Origin: Paenibacillus sp. BIC5C1
GTDB taxonomy: Bacteria > Bacillota > Bacilli > Paenibacillales > Paenibacillaceae
DNA: 64,000 bases
Assembly (NCBI RefSeq): GCF_032399705.1
Contig: NZ_CP135922.1
Location: 5,270,001-5,334,000, forward strand
Direction of reading: 5' to 3'
Below, one piece after another: positions 1 through 8,465 of this stretch. A program made the translations under genes and the position numbers. The notes under the pieces were generated by a model that had not been told where the DNA came from, did not search any database, and saw only the letters and a program-made list of their open reading frames with translations. Position 1 is the first letter of the stretch, and the number at the start of each line of letters is the position of its first letter.

Positions 1-118
1 AGGTTTCGGCTTCTTGTCCGGTTACGGACTTTTTGGCTATGGGCAGCATAATGACGCTACGATCTTGTGCTCCCGTCAGACCCACTTCAAGCTGCGAGCC
101 ATTTAACAATGTAATCAT
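1..118 (-). CDS. Partial gene (N-terminal 39 codons), possible alpha/beta hydrolase
   Basis: A minus-strand frame opens with ATG at 118 and is still open at the left edge, so only the N-terminus is visible. It begins MITLLNGSQLEV and continues through VIMLPIAKKS. The short strand-rich start followed by a hydrophobic strand would suit the first beta strands of an alpha/beta hydrolase, but no catalytic motif lies inside the window and this is a guess. It is transcribed divergently from the double-MerR regulator at 281, so the 160-base gap probably holds the promoters of both genes, and the regulator may control this gene. Confidence 0.45.
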   Translation of the reverse strand, partial: MITLLNGSQLEVGLTGAQDRSVIMLPIAKKSVTGQEAET

Positions 119-280
119 TTTCTGCAATTAAACCAGTCCTTTACTGTTGATACCCTCAGTGTATAACATGGATGCAATCTTCCGGTTTTCATTATAAAAT
201 GTGGATAAAATATGGACTTTGGCGCGAGGTATGTTAATGTAGCACTTGAAGGTTTTACTTGAAGCATGAGGAGAAGAAGC

Positions 281-994
281 ATGAACCGAGCATATACACC
301 TGGGCAGATTGCCACAAGGCTGGATATAAGTACAACTACACTTCGACGGTATGAAAAGGAGAACCTTATTCCTGACGTTCCACGGACCGCCAGCAATCAC
401 AGGTACTATACCCCTATTCATCTTCAGGCGTTTGTTGCCATTCGTTTATTATTGAAAGGGTACGAGATTCCCGTTGTATACGAAGTTATGAGAAAAGTAA
501 GACAGGGCAATACGATGGATGCCCTCTGGCTTATGAACCAGCAGCTGTACAACAGCCAACTGGAGAAGGAACGAATGGAAGACATTTGGAACATGGTGCA
601 ACAGGTGGATTTTGCTAACGATATAAAGGGTGGAACGTTGGATACCATGACGATTGGAAAAGCTGCCGAAGCAGCCGGGGTCAACACTTCTGCTATCAGA
701 CATTGGGAAAGCGAAGGCTTGATTTGCTCGGAAAGAGACCCTGACAACGGTTATCGAATGTATACCCGAGCCGAATTAAGAAAGATATTGGTCATCAGCA
801 GTTTAAGAAAATCCGTCTACAACATTGAACATATGAAAGAGCTTCTGAACACTGTCGGCACGCAGGATTATACACAGATTAATAAAGCCTTTCAACTAGC
901 CTTGCAAAAGCTTAATAGCCAACTAACCCTGCAATTTGCAGGAGTGAAGGAACTTATGACATATATTGAATTACATCAGGAACCACAGGATTAA
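281..994 (+). CDS. Transcriptional regulator with two MerR DNA-binding domains
   Basis: A 237-residue protein containing two separate MerR-type winged-helix regions. The first is at about residues 4-70, with TPGQIATRLDISTTTLRRYE followed by the wing motif NHRYYTP. The second is at about 119-190, with IGKAAEAAGVNTSAIRHWES followed by GYRMYT. Ordinary MerR proteins have one such domain and dimerise, so this arrangement may bind DNA as a pseudo-dimer (inference). No cysteine-rich metal site or large ligand domain follows, so the inducer is unknown. The start at 281 is preferred over the upstream ATG at 266 because AGGAG at 269-273 is 7 bases before it. It is divergent from the partial gene at 1-118. 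Confidence 0.85.
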   Translation: MNRAYTPGQIATRLDISTTTLRRYEKENLIPDVPRTASNHRYYTPIHLQAFVAIRLLLKGYEIPVVYEVMRKVRQGNTMDALWLMNQQLYNSQLEKERMEDIWNMVQQVDFANDIKGGTLDTMTIGKAAEAAGVNTSAIRHWESEGLICSERDPDNGYRMYTRAELRKILVISSLRKSVYNIEHMKELLNTVGTQDYTQINKAFQLALQKLNSQLTLQFAGVKELMTYIELHQEPQD

Positions 995-1026
995 CTTATG
1001 GTTAGTTGAGCATGAAAGTTTTAATA

Positions 1027-1078
1027 AAAAAAGCCCAACCATGTTGGAGAATTCTCAACACGGGTCGGGCTTTTTTTA
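1027..1078. terminator. Bidirectional stem-loop terminator
   Basis: AAAGCCC-type and GGGCTTT-type arms enclose an inner palindrome around AGAATTCT, with A-rich and T-rich flanks. It lies between the convergent MerR gene and the reductase gene and can serve both. Confidence 0.8.
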
Positions 1079-1104
1079 TTATTTTACATTCTACACATGC
1101 TACT

Positions 1105-2142
1105 TTACAGGGTAGATATGGCTTTGTTTTTCTCAAAGAACCTTGCATTATGGGACGATACCCCTGCCATATCTGAGGCGGCTGGCTCCAGATAGAGTTT
1201 AGCGCTGTTTACTGCGAGTACAGCATCATTAAATGCACCAGCAATAAGACGGACTTTGCTTCCATAGGTAATGAAATCACCTGCTCCGAATATTCCCGGC
1301 TGACTTGTGCACATTCGCTGATCAACCGAGATACCGTAATCTTCACGTTCCAGTCCCCAATGGACCAGGTTACCAAAATCACGATCGTATCCATGACTTA
1401 CAATCACTTCATCCACTTCAATCGGCAGGATGTCACCATTGTCTACATGGGCGAGTTCAACACGACCTATTTTGTCTCCTGTACCATATAAGCGAGAGAT
1501 GCTGTAAGGGGTTAAGACTTGGGCAAAAGCTTTCATCTGGGCAACTGGCAGTTCATGTGCCGTAAACTCCTGTCGTCTGTGCACTACAATGACCTCCCGC
1601 GCCAATCTCTCCATTTCATTCGCCCAATCTATTGCGGAATCTCCGCCTCCCGAGATTAACACACGTTTATCCTTGAATCTGGACAGATCCGTAATGGTAT
1701 AGTGTAGATTCGTCAGCTCGTACCGATTTGCGCCTTCAATATCCAGCTTTTGAACCTGCGTCATGCCTCTGCCTGCACATAACAAGATCGTTCGCGTGTA
1801 GTGACGTTCCCCTGTCTTTGAGGTGAGTACAAACACTTGATCATGGCGTCGTTCCATCTGAGCAATTTCCTGGCCGAATACAATAGTTGGATCGAAGGTT
1901 CTTGCCTGTCTTTCCAGGGAATCGATCAATTTCTCACAACGAATCGGATCAACTCCACCTACATCCCAGATCAGCTTCTCCGGGTACGTACGCATAAACC
2001 CGCCCAATTCCTCTTTGGCTTCAATGATTTTGGTACGCATGGCTCTCATCCCGCTGTAAAATGCAGCATACATTCCTGCAGGTCCGCCACCAACAATCGT
2101 TATATCGTAAATGTCCAATTGCTGCTCCGCTCCAGTATTCAT
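1105..2142 (-). CDS. Ferredoxin/flavodoxin-NADP reductase of the thioredoxin-reductase-like type
   Basis: A 345-residue FAD/NADPH oxidoreductase. The FAD-binding motif GGGPAG is near residue 18. A second dinucleotide motif, ISGGGDSAIDWANEM, follows at about 165-180, and the C-terminal FAD motif GIFGAGDF is near 290. The CxxC redox pair of true thioredoxin reductase is missing, which fits the YumC/YcgT class of NADPH-ferredoxin reductases. Its ATG directly abuts the stop codon of the siderophore-binding lipoprotein upstream, so the two are co-transcribed behind the Fur box at 3143. The likely job is to supply electrons for reductive release of iron from the imported siderophore (inference from context). 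Confidence 0.85.
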   Translation of the reverse strand: MNTGAEQQLDIYDITIVGGGPAGMYAAFYSGMRAMRTKIIEAKEELGGFMRTYPEKLIWDVGGVDPIRCEKLIDSLERQARTFDPTIVFGQEIAQMERRHDQVFVLTSKTGERHYTRTILLCAGRGMTQVQKLDIEGANRYELTNLHYTITDLSRFKDKRVLISGGGDSAIDWANEMERLAREVIVVHRRQEFTAHELPVAQMKAFAQVLTPYSISRLYGTGDKIGRVELAHVDNGDILPIEVDEVIVSHGYDRDFGNLVHWGLEREDYGISVDQRMCTSQPGIFGAGDFITYGSKVRLIAGAFNDAVLAVNSAKLYLEPAASDMAGVSSHNARFFEKNKAISTL

Positions 2143-3117
2143 CTAGGGTACCAACTTTCCAACGACATAATCCAACAGCTTGGCCGATCCAATAGGACCC
2201 ACACCTGTTACAAAATCACTCGTTTTCAGCGGAAAGACATGATTGTCTTTCACTGCGTTCAAGCTCGCCCACACTTTGCTTTCTTTCAGATTGTCCATGG
2301 ATTCCTTCGTATCATAGCCTTTCAGCGTCCTGTCTTCTAGAAAAATATAATCCGGGTTCATTTCCGGCAAAAATTCCAGGGAAAACTGGCTAAACCAATC
2401 TGTAGAGTCTTTGATCACCTCGGGGCTGTTAAGACCCAAAGTATCATAGAAAAAGACGCTGCTGCTGCCTCCTTTGGGACCCATAAAACGGTAACGATTG
2501 TGTTCCACTCGAAGAACAAGCACTGTTTTGTCACCGATGGCTTGAGAAATTTTCTTCTGTGCCTGCTTCGCCTTCTCATCAAATTCAGCCAGCACTTTGG
2601 CAGATTCCTCTGTCTTGTCAAAGACAGCAGCCAGCTTCGGCATGGCAATCTGCATTTCACTGTTGGAATCCAAAGCCACCGTTGGAGCAATCTTGGATAG
2701 TTCATCATAAACGCCTTGTTCCATGCCTACGCCTGCGGTAACAATCATATCTGGTGACAACGTCAGCAATTGTTCATAATTATATTGATATTGTTCAGCT
2801 TCAATCATTTGTACCCCCTGTTCCTCAAAATAAGACGCACGATATTCCGGTTCAATCTCCGGAACAAATATAACCATCTGCGGTGTAACGCCCATCTCAA
2901 TCAAGTACTCGGCATAGATGGAATCCAGTACAAGCATATTTTGAGGATTCGTAGGGATCGTCACCTCTCCAAACTGATCCCGAACAACCTTCGTTTCATT
3001 TTCCCCTGCCATTATTGCTGAAGCTTCCACTTCCTGATTAGAAGTACCGGAACAGGCGGAAAGCACCAAATTTAGCGCCAACAGCACCATTCCTAAACCT
3101 TTAAACCTTCGTGACAT
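2143..3117 (-). CDS. Iron-siderophore ABC transporter substrate-binding lipoprotein
   Basis: A 324-residue lipoprotein with a signal peptide ending in the lipobox LSAC, so it is anchored outside the membrane by the following cysteine. The body has the FhuD/FecB/YfiY-type fold pattern: VVRDQFGEVTIPTNPQNMLV near the N-terminus, the long linker helix EFDEKAKQAQKKI, and a second lobe with the DYIFLED motif. It would capture a ferric siderophore and pass it to a membrane permease, but no permease or ATPase is encoded nearby, so it must share one from elsewhere. A Fur box lies just upstream, and its stop abuts the reductase start. Confidence 0.9.
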   Translation of the reverse strand: MSRRFKGLGMVLLALNLVLSACSGTSNQEVEASAIMAGENETKVVRDQFGEVTIPTNPQNMLVLDSIYAEYLIEMGVTPQMVIFVPEIEPEYRASYFEEQGVQMIEAEQYQYNYEQLLTLSPDMIVTAGVGMEQGVYDELSKIAPTVALDSNSEMQIAMPKLAAVFDKTEESAKVLAEFDEKAKQAQKKISQAIGDKTVLVLRVEHNRYRFMGPKGGSSSVFFYDTLGLNSPEVIKDSTDWFSQFSLEFLPEMNPDYIFLEDRTLKGYDTKESMDNLKESKVWASLNAVKDNHVFPLKTSDFVTGVGPIGSAKLLDYVVGKLVP

Positions 3118-3142
3118 GATCTACTCGCCCCTTATGTATATT

Positions 3143-3161
3143 GATAATGATAATTATTATC
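3143..3161. promoter_or_regulatory. Fur box
   Basis: The 19-base palindrome GATAATGATAATTATTATC matches the classical Fur consensus at 18 of 19 positions. It is 26 bases upstream of the siderophore-binding lipoprotein start, so the lipoprotein-reductase pair should be repressed when iron is plentiful. Confidence 0.9.
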
Positions 3162-3231
3162 AAATACTAGCAAATAGGAAGAGATCCTTCCATAGGAGAT
3201 GGTGCGTATTCAGTTGGATTATTGTGCTCTA

Positions 3232-4866
3232 TCAGACATTGGTGACGAGGCTATTCACAATTTGATTCAAAATCATTTGGTTTCCAATAATTCCGCGGCC
3301 ATCCACCCACAGGCGTGTATCCACAAGAAATACCCTGTTGTTTTTTACAGCCTTCAAGTCATTCCATTGAGTGCTCTCCACTAACTTGTTCATATTTTCT
3401 TCAGCACTAAAGTGCTGCATGACTCGTTTCTCCACAAACAGGTAATCGGGATTGGCTTTGACCAACAAGTCGAGTGAGCAAGGATTAAACCACGCCTCCC
3501 CTGATTGCAGCGGCTTTGGCAAAGTTAAACGGAGCTGTTCGTACAGCAAATGCGATACCCCACTAGAATGACCACCCAAATATCGATAACCAAACGGTTC
3601 TACCCTCAGCACCATCACGGTAGAGGAAGATTGGACAAAATGCTGCAGTTGCTGCTGTGCTGCGTTTACTTCCAATTTCATCTGCATATGAAGTTTATGG
3701 GCTGTATCTTCTCGGTGAAACAAACTAGCCAGTTGATGGAGCAGAGCCTCCACATCGTTATTCAAACCAGTTATGATGGGTGCGATTGTGCGCAGCCTTT
3801 GCTTGATCTCTTCTGTCCAACAATTTCCCACAATCCATTCGGGCTCAACCTGCCGAATCAGTTCCACATCCAGCTCATATTGGGAGACTTTCAACATCTT
3901 CACCTGATGCGTTTCAAATAGTTCATGTTGATGTTCAGGCAATAGCAAGGGAGTTACCACAACGGCATGCGGAATAATACCCAAGTGAATCAACACCTCC
4001 GCACAAAGCGGTGAAAGACATATGATTTTACGCTGGGGTAGCGTGTGTGCATAATTTCTCGGGGAAACACCCGTTAACTGTTTGAAACGACGACTGAAAT
4101 AATGGGCATCCTCAAATCCGGTCTTTTTGGCAATGTCCTGAGATGTAGCCGTTGTTAATAACAGCTCCTCTTGAGCACGATAGATCCTGTATTGAGCCAG
4201 ATAATCCAGAGGCGGCTTTCCATAACGCTCACTGAATTTGCGGGAATAATACCAAGGACTGATGCCTGCGACCTCAGACAATTGCTTTCGGGAGATGACC
4301 TGTTCATAATGTTGCTGCATGTATTCCACAGAGCGGATAATGCTTCGTTCCACGTTTGGCCCCTCTTCCGACAACTCACGGTATACATGTTGCAAAAGTT
4401 CATACACCAGATGCTGATTTCTAACCCGGATGGCATTTGGATCAGGAGAACCTTTCTCACTCCAATGTTCGCTGAGATTCGCCAGTGTGCCACCGGTTAA
4501 TTTCACTTTTTGATATGTCTCTCCTGACGGTACATGCCAATCATATTTCTCCACTTCACCTCGGTCTGGAAACATCGCATATGTATCGAACTGAACATGC
4601 CATCCGGCCAAATCCAGATTACCAACCTCAATCACTTCGATCACAGAGTTTTCTTGCACAGCAATTAACTCACCATAAGATATCGGAACCCTATGACCAT
4701 TAATATTCCAGTTCGCATTCCCATCGAGGATGAGTAGTAAAGCATGACTAGGAAAGTGAATCAGCTTTCCCGCAGTCATCCATTGGTCTGTCAGTGGCTT
4801 AGTTGACTTCCATTGAGCCATCCACTCTATGTTGTTGGGCATATGTATGGTCATCCCTTTCTTCAT
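3232..4866 (-). CDS. btr: AraC-family regulator fused to a siderophore-binding domain (Btr-like)
   Basis: A 544-residue cytoplasmic regulator in three parts. An N-terminal cupin-like sensor is followed by a double helix-turn-helix AraC domain at about 195-282 (QLSEVAGISPWYYSRKFSER and FEDAHYFSRRFKQLTGVSP). From about 283 to the end lies a domain that resembles the periplasmic binding lipoprotein encoded next to it, including VMVLRVEPFGYRYLGG against VLVLRVEHNRYRFMGP. This matches B. subtilis Btr, which senses ferri-bacillibactin and activates its uptake genes. It lies directly upstream of the lipoprotein and reductase and probably activates them together with relief from Fur. No good ribosome site precedes the first ATG, so the start could be a few codons later. 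Confidence 0.88.
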   Translation of the reverse strand: MKKGMTIHMPNNIEWMAQWKSTKPLTDQWMTAGKLIHFPSHALLLILDGNANWNINGHRVPISYGELIAVQENSVIEVIEVGNLDLAGWHVQFDTYAMFPDRGEVEKYDWHVPSGETYQKVKLTGGTLANLSEHWSEKGSPDPNAIRVRNQHLVYELLQHVYRELSEEGPNVERSIIRSVEYMQQHYEQVISRKQLSEVAGISPWYYSRKFSERYGKPPLDYLAQYRIYRAQEELLLTTATSQDIAKKTGFEDAHYFSRRFKQLTGVSPRNYAHTLPQRKIICLSPLCAEVLIHLGIIPHAVVVTPLLLPEHQHELFETHQVKMLKVSQYELDVELIRQVEPEWIVGNCWTEEIKQRLRTIAPIITGLNNDVEALLHQLASLFHREDTAHKLHMQMKLEVNAAQQQLQHFVQSSSTVMVLRVEPFGYRYLGGHSSGVSHLLYEQLRLTLPKPLQSGEAWFNPCSLDLLVKANPDYLFVEKRVMQHFSAEENMNKLVESTQWNDLKAVKNNRVFLVDTRLWVDGRGIIGNQMILNQIVNSLVTNV

Positions 4867-5072
4867 GGTTTATATGTTTAAATTCTTTCCATTCCTGCAT
4901 TGTATACTGGAATGCAATTCACCGTAATGCTTTTCCATCAAGCACTATTTATATCATCTATGAACTTCATCTCTCCAAGACTATTGTCCAAGCCATTACC
5001 TGCTGTTCAACATATGGTATATCACAATCTGTCATACAGACAGTTTGTCTAACAGCAGAGGAGGAATGACCC

Positions 5073-5444
5073 ATGGATAAACAGGTCTCTATTTCTCAGA
5101 CGTATCCCCGTCTTACCGTGTACAGTGAGGAGAATTTCAGAGGGCTTCGAAGAGTATATCGCGGCAACCTCGGAATCGCCGATATTGATGCTGTTCTGAC
5201 AGGGATCGAAAGTCTGAAATTTTTCTCAACCAATCCAAACGCCACACTCGTGTTATTTGATCGTTCACGTTTTCGTGACAATTTCGTTGTATTGCGGGGA
5301 AATCGAATCATTCGCGAACTGGATGACTTCTTGCGCAGAGGTGATGTGGAGTCTCTCATTGCTTCCAATCAGCGGTTAACACTGGCACAGATTCGCGAAA
5401 TTAGAAGAACCGGAGAGCTTCCTCCCGGCTACCGATTAATCTAA
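5073..5444 (+). CDS. Beta/gamma-crystallin-like protein
   Basis: A 123-residue protein without signal peptide. It carries a canonical crystallin Greek-key signature, Y-x4-F-x-G, in YSEENFRG at about 18-25, followed by the ESLKF element that closes the motif. A second, weaker copy (FDRSRFRD) starts near residue 63. Microbial members of this family often bind calcium and resist stress; the calcium motif here is not clear-cut. The C-terminal 35 residues are charged and helical. It has a strong ribosome site (GAGGAGG) and is followed by an isolated hairpin and then the P-type ATPase gene. Confidence 0.65.
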   Translation: MDKQVSISQTYPRLTVYSEENFRGLRRVYRGNLGIADIDAVLTGIESLKFFSTNPNATLVLFDRSRFRDNFVVLRGNRIIRELDDFLRRGDVESLIASNQRLTLAQIREIRRTGELPPGYRLI

Positions 5445-5478
5445 TTTGTTAGATTCACCGACGGAAATACGTTCAACA

Positions 5479-5515
5479 TTCCAGTGATGCATATCTTGTA
5501 TGTGCATCACTGGAA
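5479..5515. repeat. Perfect 13-base inverted repeat without U-tract
   Basis: Arms TTCCAGTGATGCA and TGCATCACTGGAA are separated by 11 bases. On the plus strand the stem is followed by an A-run rather than a T-run, so it is not a standard intrinsic terminator. It may stabilise the 3' end of the crystallin-like transcript. Confidence 0.6.
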
Positions 5516-5661
5516 ATAAAAAAATTAAAACAGGGATATCTGGACTCCTTATGAAAAATACTGTGTACATAAAAATAATGAAATGCAACGATTCTATATT
5601 TTGCCCGTAAGGGTAATACAAGTGAAGCACATTGAAATCTATGATTCAAGGAGCTGGTCAT

Positions 5662-8313
5662 TTGCAATATTACAGACACAGTGCAGAGGAGACGCTTCAG
5701 GACGTTCAGAGTTCCACGGATGGGCTCACAACCTCTGAGGCTGCGAAGAGACTGGAGACGGAAGGCTATAATGAGTTAAAAGGAAAAGCTGCAACCCCCG
5801 TCTGGAAGCTGTTTATTGAAAATTTTAAAGATCCCATGGTTATCGTGCTGCTCATCGCAGCCGCTGTTCAGATCGTCCTTGGACACCTGATTGAATCGCT
5901 AATCATTTTTCTCGTCATTCTGTTAAATGCGGTAATCAGCGTTGTGCAGACCAAAAAGGCCGAAAGTTCTCTGGACGCACTCCGGCAAATGTCCGCTCCC
6001 GAAGCCAAAGTCATTCGTGACGGGCAGAAAAAAACGATTCCCGCGCGGGAACTTGTTCCCGGCGATATTGTCTTGCTGGATGCAGGGGATTATGTCCCGG
6101 CAGACGGCCGCATTTTGGAATCAGGCAGCTTGCGAATCAACGAAGGCATGCTGACCGGAGAATCCGAAGCAGCGGAGAAACACGCAGATGCCATCCCGGA
6201 AGAAGCTCCGATCGGTGATCGTCGCAATATGGCATTCAGTGGATCACTGGTGGTGTATGGTCGGGGTACGCTCGTCATTACGGGTACAGCGCTGAAAACG
6301 GAAATCGGAAAGATTGCCGAATTGATTGAAAATGCAGAGGCGAAGGAAACCCCGTTACAGCGCAAATTGGAATCGTTTAGTAAGAAGCTGGGCTTCTTTA
6401 TCCTGGGCTTGTCGATTCTTATTTTCGCCATCGAAGCAGGACGTGTCTGGTTAACTGAAGGAACGGAAAATATCGGGCCATCCATTGTGAATGCCCTCAT
6501 GTTCGCAGTTGCCGTAGCTGTCGCCGCCATTCCTGAAGCCCTTTCCTCCATTGTGACGATTGTATTGTCTCTGGGAACGAATAAAATGGCCAAGCAGCAT
6601 GCCATCATCAGACGTCTTCCTGCCGTAGAAGCCTTGGGTTCTGCCAGCATTATCTGTACCGACAAAACAGGAACGCTTACTCAAAACAAAATGACCGTGG
6701 TGGACTATTACATTCCACATGGCACCAAAGACCAATTCCCCGATGATCCCAAACAGTGGTCTGCAGAGGAACGGCGCTTATTACATATTGCAGTACTCTG
6801 CAATGATTCGAATATTAACCAGGAAGGCAAGGAACTTGGTGATCCTACCGAAGTGGCGCTCATTGCCTTCAGTAACCGGGTGAACAAGGATTACAATGAA
6901 ATTCGTGACCAGTTTCCGCGTGAAGCCGAGCTTCCTTTTGACTCGGACCGGAAACTGATGAGTACAGTGCACACATTTGAAGGACAGACGGCTCTGCTGA
7001 CCAAAGGCGGCCCGGATGTGCTGTTCAGCCGGTGTAGCCATGTTTTTATAAACGGAGAAGTTCAGCCATTGACACCCGAGATTCGCACCCAGTTTGAAGA
7101 AAAAAACGAAGCATTCTCCAAACGGGCCTTTCGTGTGCTGGCTTACGCCTACAAAAAGTTTGATGACCAAGGTCAGCTCACCATCGAGGACGAACATGAT
7201 CTAACGCTTGTTGGTCTAACGGCTATGATCGATCCACCGCGTGAAGCGGTATATGGTTCCATCGAAGAGTCCAAGAAGGCGGGCATTCGCACCATCATGA
7301 TCACTGGAGACCACAAAACAACAGCCCAAGCCATTGGTATTGATATCGGACTTGCAGGCCCGGACGATCTGGCTCTTACCGGAGCAGAGCTGGACAAACT
7401 GTCCGATGAAGAACTCGATCAGCAACTCGAACATATCTCGGTGTATGCACGCGTATCTCCTGAAAATAAAATCCGCATCGTGCGTGCGTGGCAGCGCAAA
7501 GGCAAGATTGCAGCGATGACCGGAGACGGTGTCAACGACGCACCTGCACTGAAACAGGCAGACATCGGCGTAGCGATGGGCAGCGGGACGGATGTCGCGA
7601 AAGATGCGGCAGCCATGATTTTGACGGATGATAACTTTGTTTCCATCGTAAATGCAGTCAGTGTCGGACGTATGGTATTTGATAATATCAAAAAAGCCAT
7701 TGCGTACTTGTTTGCAGGAAACCTCGGGGCGATTATCGCCATTTTGTTTGCACTTGTGGTCGGCTGGGTGAACCCATTTACAGCTCTCCAGCTGCTTTTC
7801 ATCAATTTGGTGAATGACTCCCTGCCTGCCATTGCACTGGGCACCGAAAAAGCTGAACCGGATGTCATGCGGCGCAAACCGCGGGATATCAACGAAGGCA
7901 TCTTTGCCGGCGGAACGTTGCAGGCTGTCATTACACGTGGTGTTCTGATCGGGGTGGCTGTTATCGTATCCCAATATATTGGACTTGGGATCTCGGAGGA
8001 AATGAGTGTGGCAATGGCCTTCACAACCCTGATTCTGGCACGGAGTCTGCAAACTTTTGCAGCTCGCTCCAACACACAGACGATTTTCCAGGTTGGCTTC
8101 ACTACCAACAAATATGTCCTCGGCTCCATCCTGGTTTGTCTCTGCCTGTATGGAATCACGCTGATTCCAGGGGTTCGCAGCATCTTCGCCATCCCGGCAG
8201 CCTTTGGCTGGAATGAGTTCCTCATCGCAGGGGGACTCGCTCTCGCCGCGGTCATTCTGATGGATGTCATCAAGTGGATTCGCAATCGTGGCACATCAAC
8301 TACTGCTTCCTAA
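5662..8313 (+). CDS. P-type cation-transporting ATPase (calcium-pump family)
   Basis: An 883-residue P2-type ATPase. Visible elements are the N-terminal cation-ATPase domain, the actuator motif LTGES, the M4 motif AAIPEAL, the phosphorylation site CDKTGTLT-like IICTDKTGTLTQNKMTVV, the nucleotide-binding KGGPD segment, the hinge TGDGVNDAPAL, and a C-terminal block of six helices. M6 reads NLVNDSLPA: the Asp of the SERCA Asn-x-x-Thr-Asp site is kept, but Asn replaces Thr, and M4 has PEAL rather than PEGLP. Ion choice is therefore uncertain, with calcium most likely. The TTG start at 5662 is chosen because AAGGAG lies 8 bases upstream; an earlier TTG at 5632 has no such site. A terminator follows. 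Confidence 0.9.
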   Translation: MQYYRHSAEETLQDVQSSTDGLTTSEAAKRLETEGYNELKGKAATPVWKLFIENFKDPMVIVLLIAAAVQIVLGHLIESLIIFLVILLNAVISVVQTKKAESSLDALRQMSAPEAKVIRDGQKKTIPARELVPGDIVLLDAGDYVPADGRILESGSLRINEGMLTGESEAAEKHADAIPEEAPIGDRRNMAFSGSLVVYGRGTLVITGTALKTEIGKIAELIENAEAKETPLQRKLESFSKKLGFFILGLSILIFAIEAGRVWLTEGTENIGPSIVNALMFAVAVAVAAIPEALSSIVTIVLSLGTNKMAKQHAIIRRLPAVEALGSASIICTDKTGTLTQNKMTVVDYYIPHGTKDQFPDDPKQWSAEERRLLHIAVLCNDSNINQEGKELGDPTEVALIAFSNRVNKDYNEIRDQFPREAELPFDSDRKLMSTVHTFEGQTALLTKGGPDVLFSRCSHVFINGEVQPLTPEIRTQFEEKNEAFSKRAFRVLAYAYKKFDDQGQLTIEDEHDLTLVGLTAMIDPPREAVYGSIEESKKAGIRTIMITGDHKTTAQAIGIDIGLAGPDDLALTGAELDKLSDEELDQQLEHISVYARVSPENKIRIVRAWQRKGKIAAMTGDGVNDAPALKQADIGVAMGSGTDVAKDAAAMILTDDNFVSIVNAVSVGRMVFDNIKKAIAYLFAGNLGAIIAILFALVVGWVNPFTALQLLFINLVNDSLPAIALGTEKAEPDVMRRKPRDINEGIFAGGTLQAVITRGVLIGVAVIVSQYIGLGISEEMSVAMAFTTLILARSLQTFAARSNTQTIFQVGFTTNKYVLGSILVCLCLYGITLIPGVRSIFAIPAAFGWNEFLIAGGLALAAVILMDVIKWIRNRGTSTTAS

Positions 8314-8340
8314 AAATGAACACATGAAAGTGAAATATAC

Positions 8341-8374
8341 CAAAACGGCGTCCTGGTCAGGACGTCGTTTTGTT
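8341..8374 (+). terminator. Intrinsic terminator after the P-type ATPase
   Basis: CAAAACGGCGTCCTG pairs with CAGGACGTCGTTTTG across a 2-base loop, with a single internal mismatch and T-runs in the distal arm. Confidence 0.85.
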
Positions 8375-8465
8375 CTGATTACCAATCGAATCCGTATGAC
8401 ATTATTGCCATATACATAGATTGAGCGTAAAATGGTTTATTGAATTCATAGACAGGAATGGTTAC

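Noticed and set aside
7216..8294. Two long open frames (278 and 291 codons) on the strand opposite the P-type ATPase
   Set aside because: They mirror the ATPase gene, have unnatural composition and no ribosome site; the ATPase carries all family motifs.
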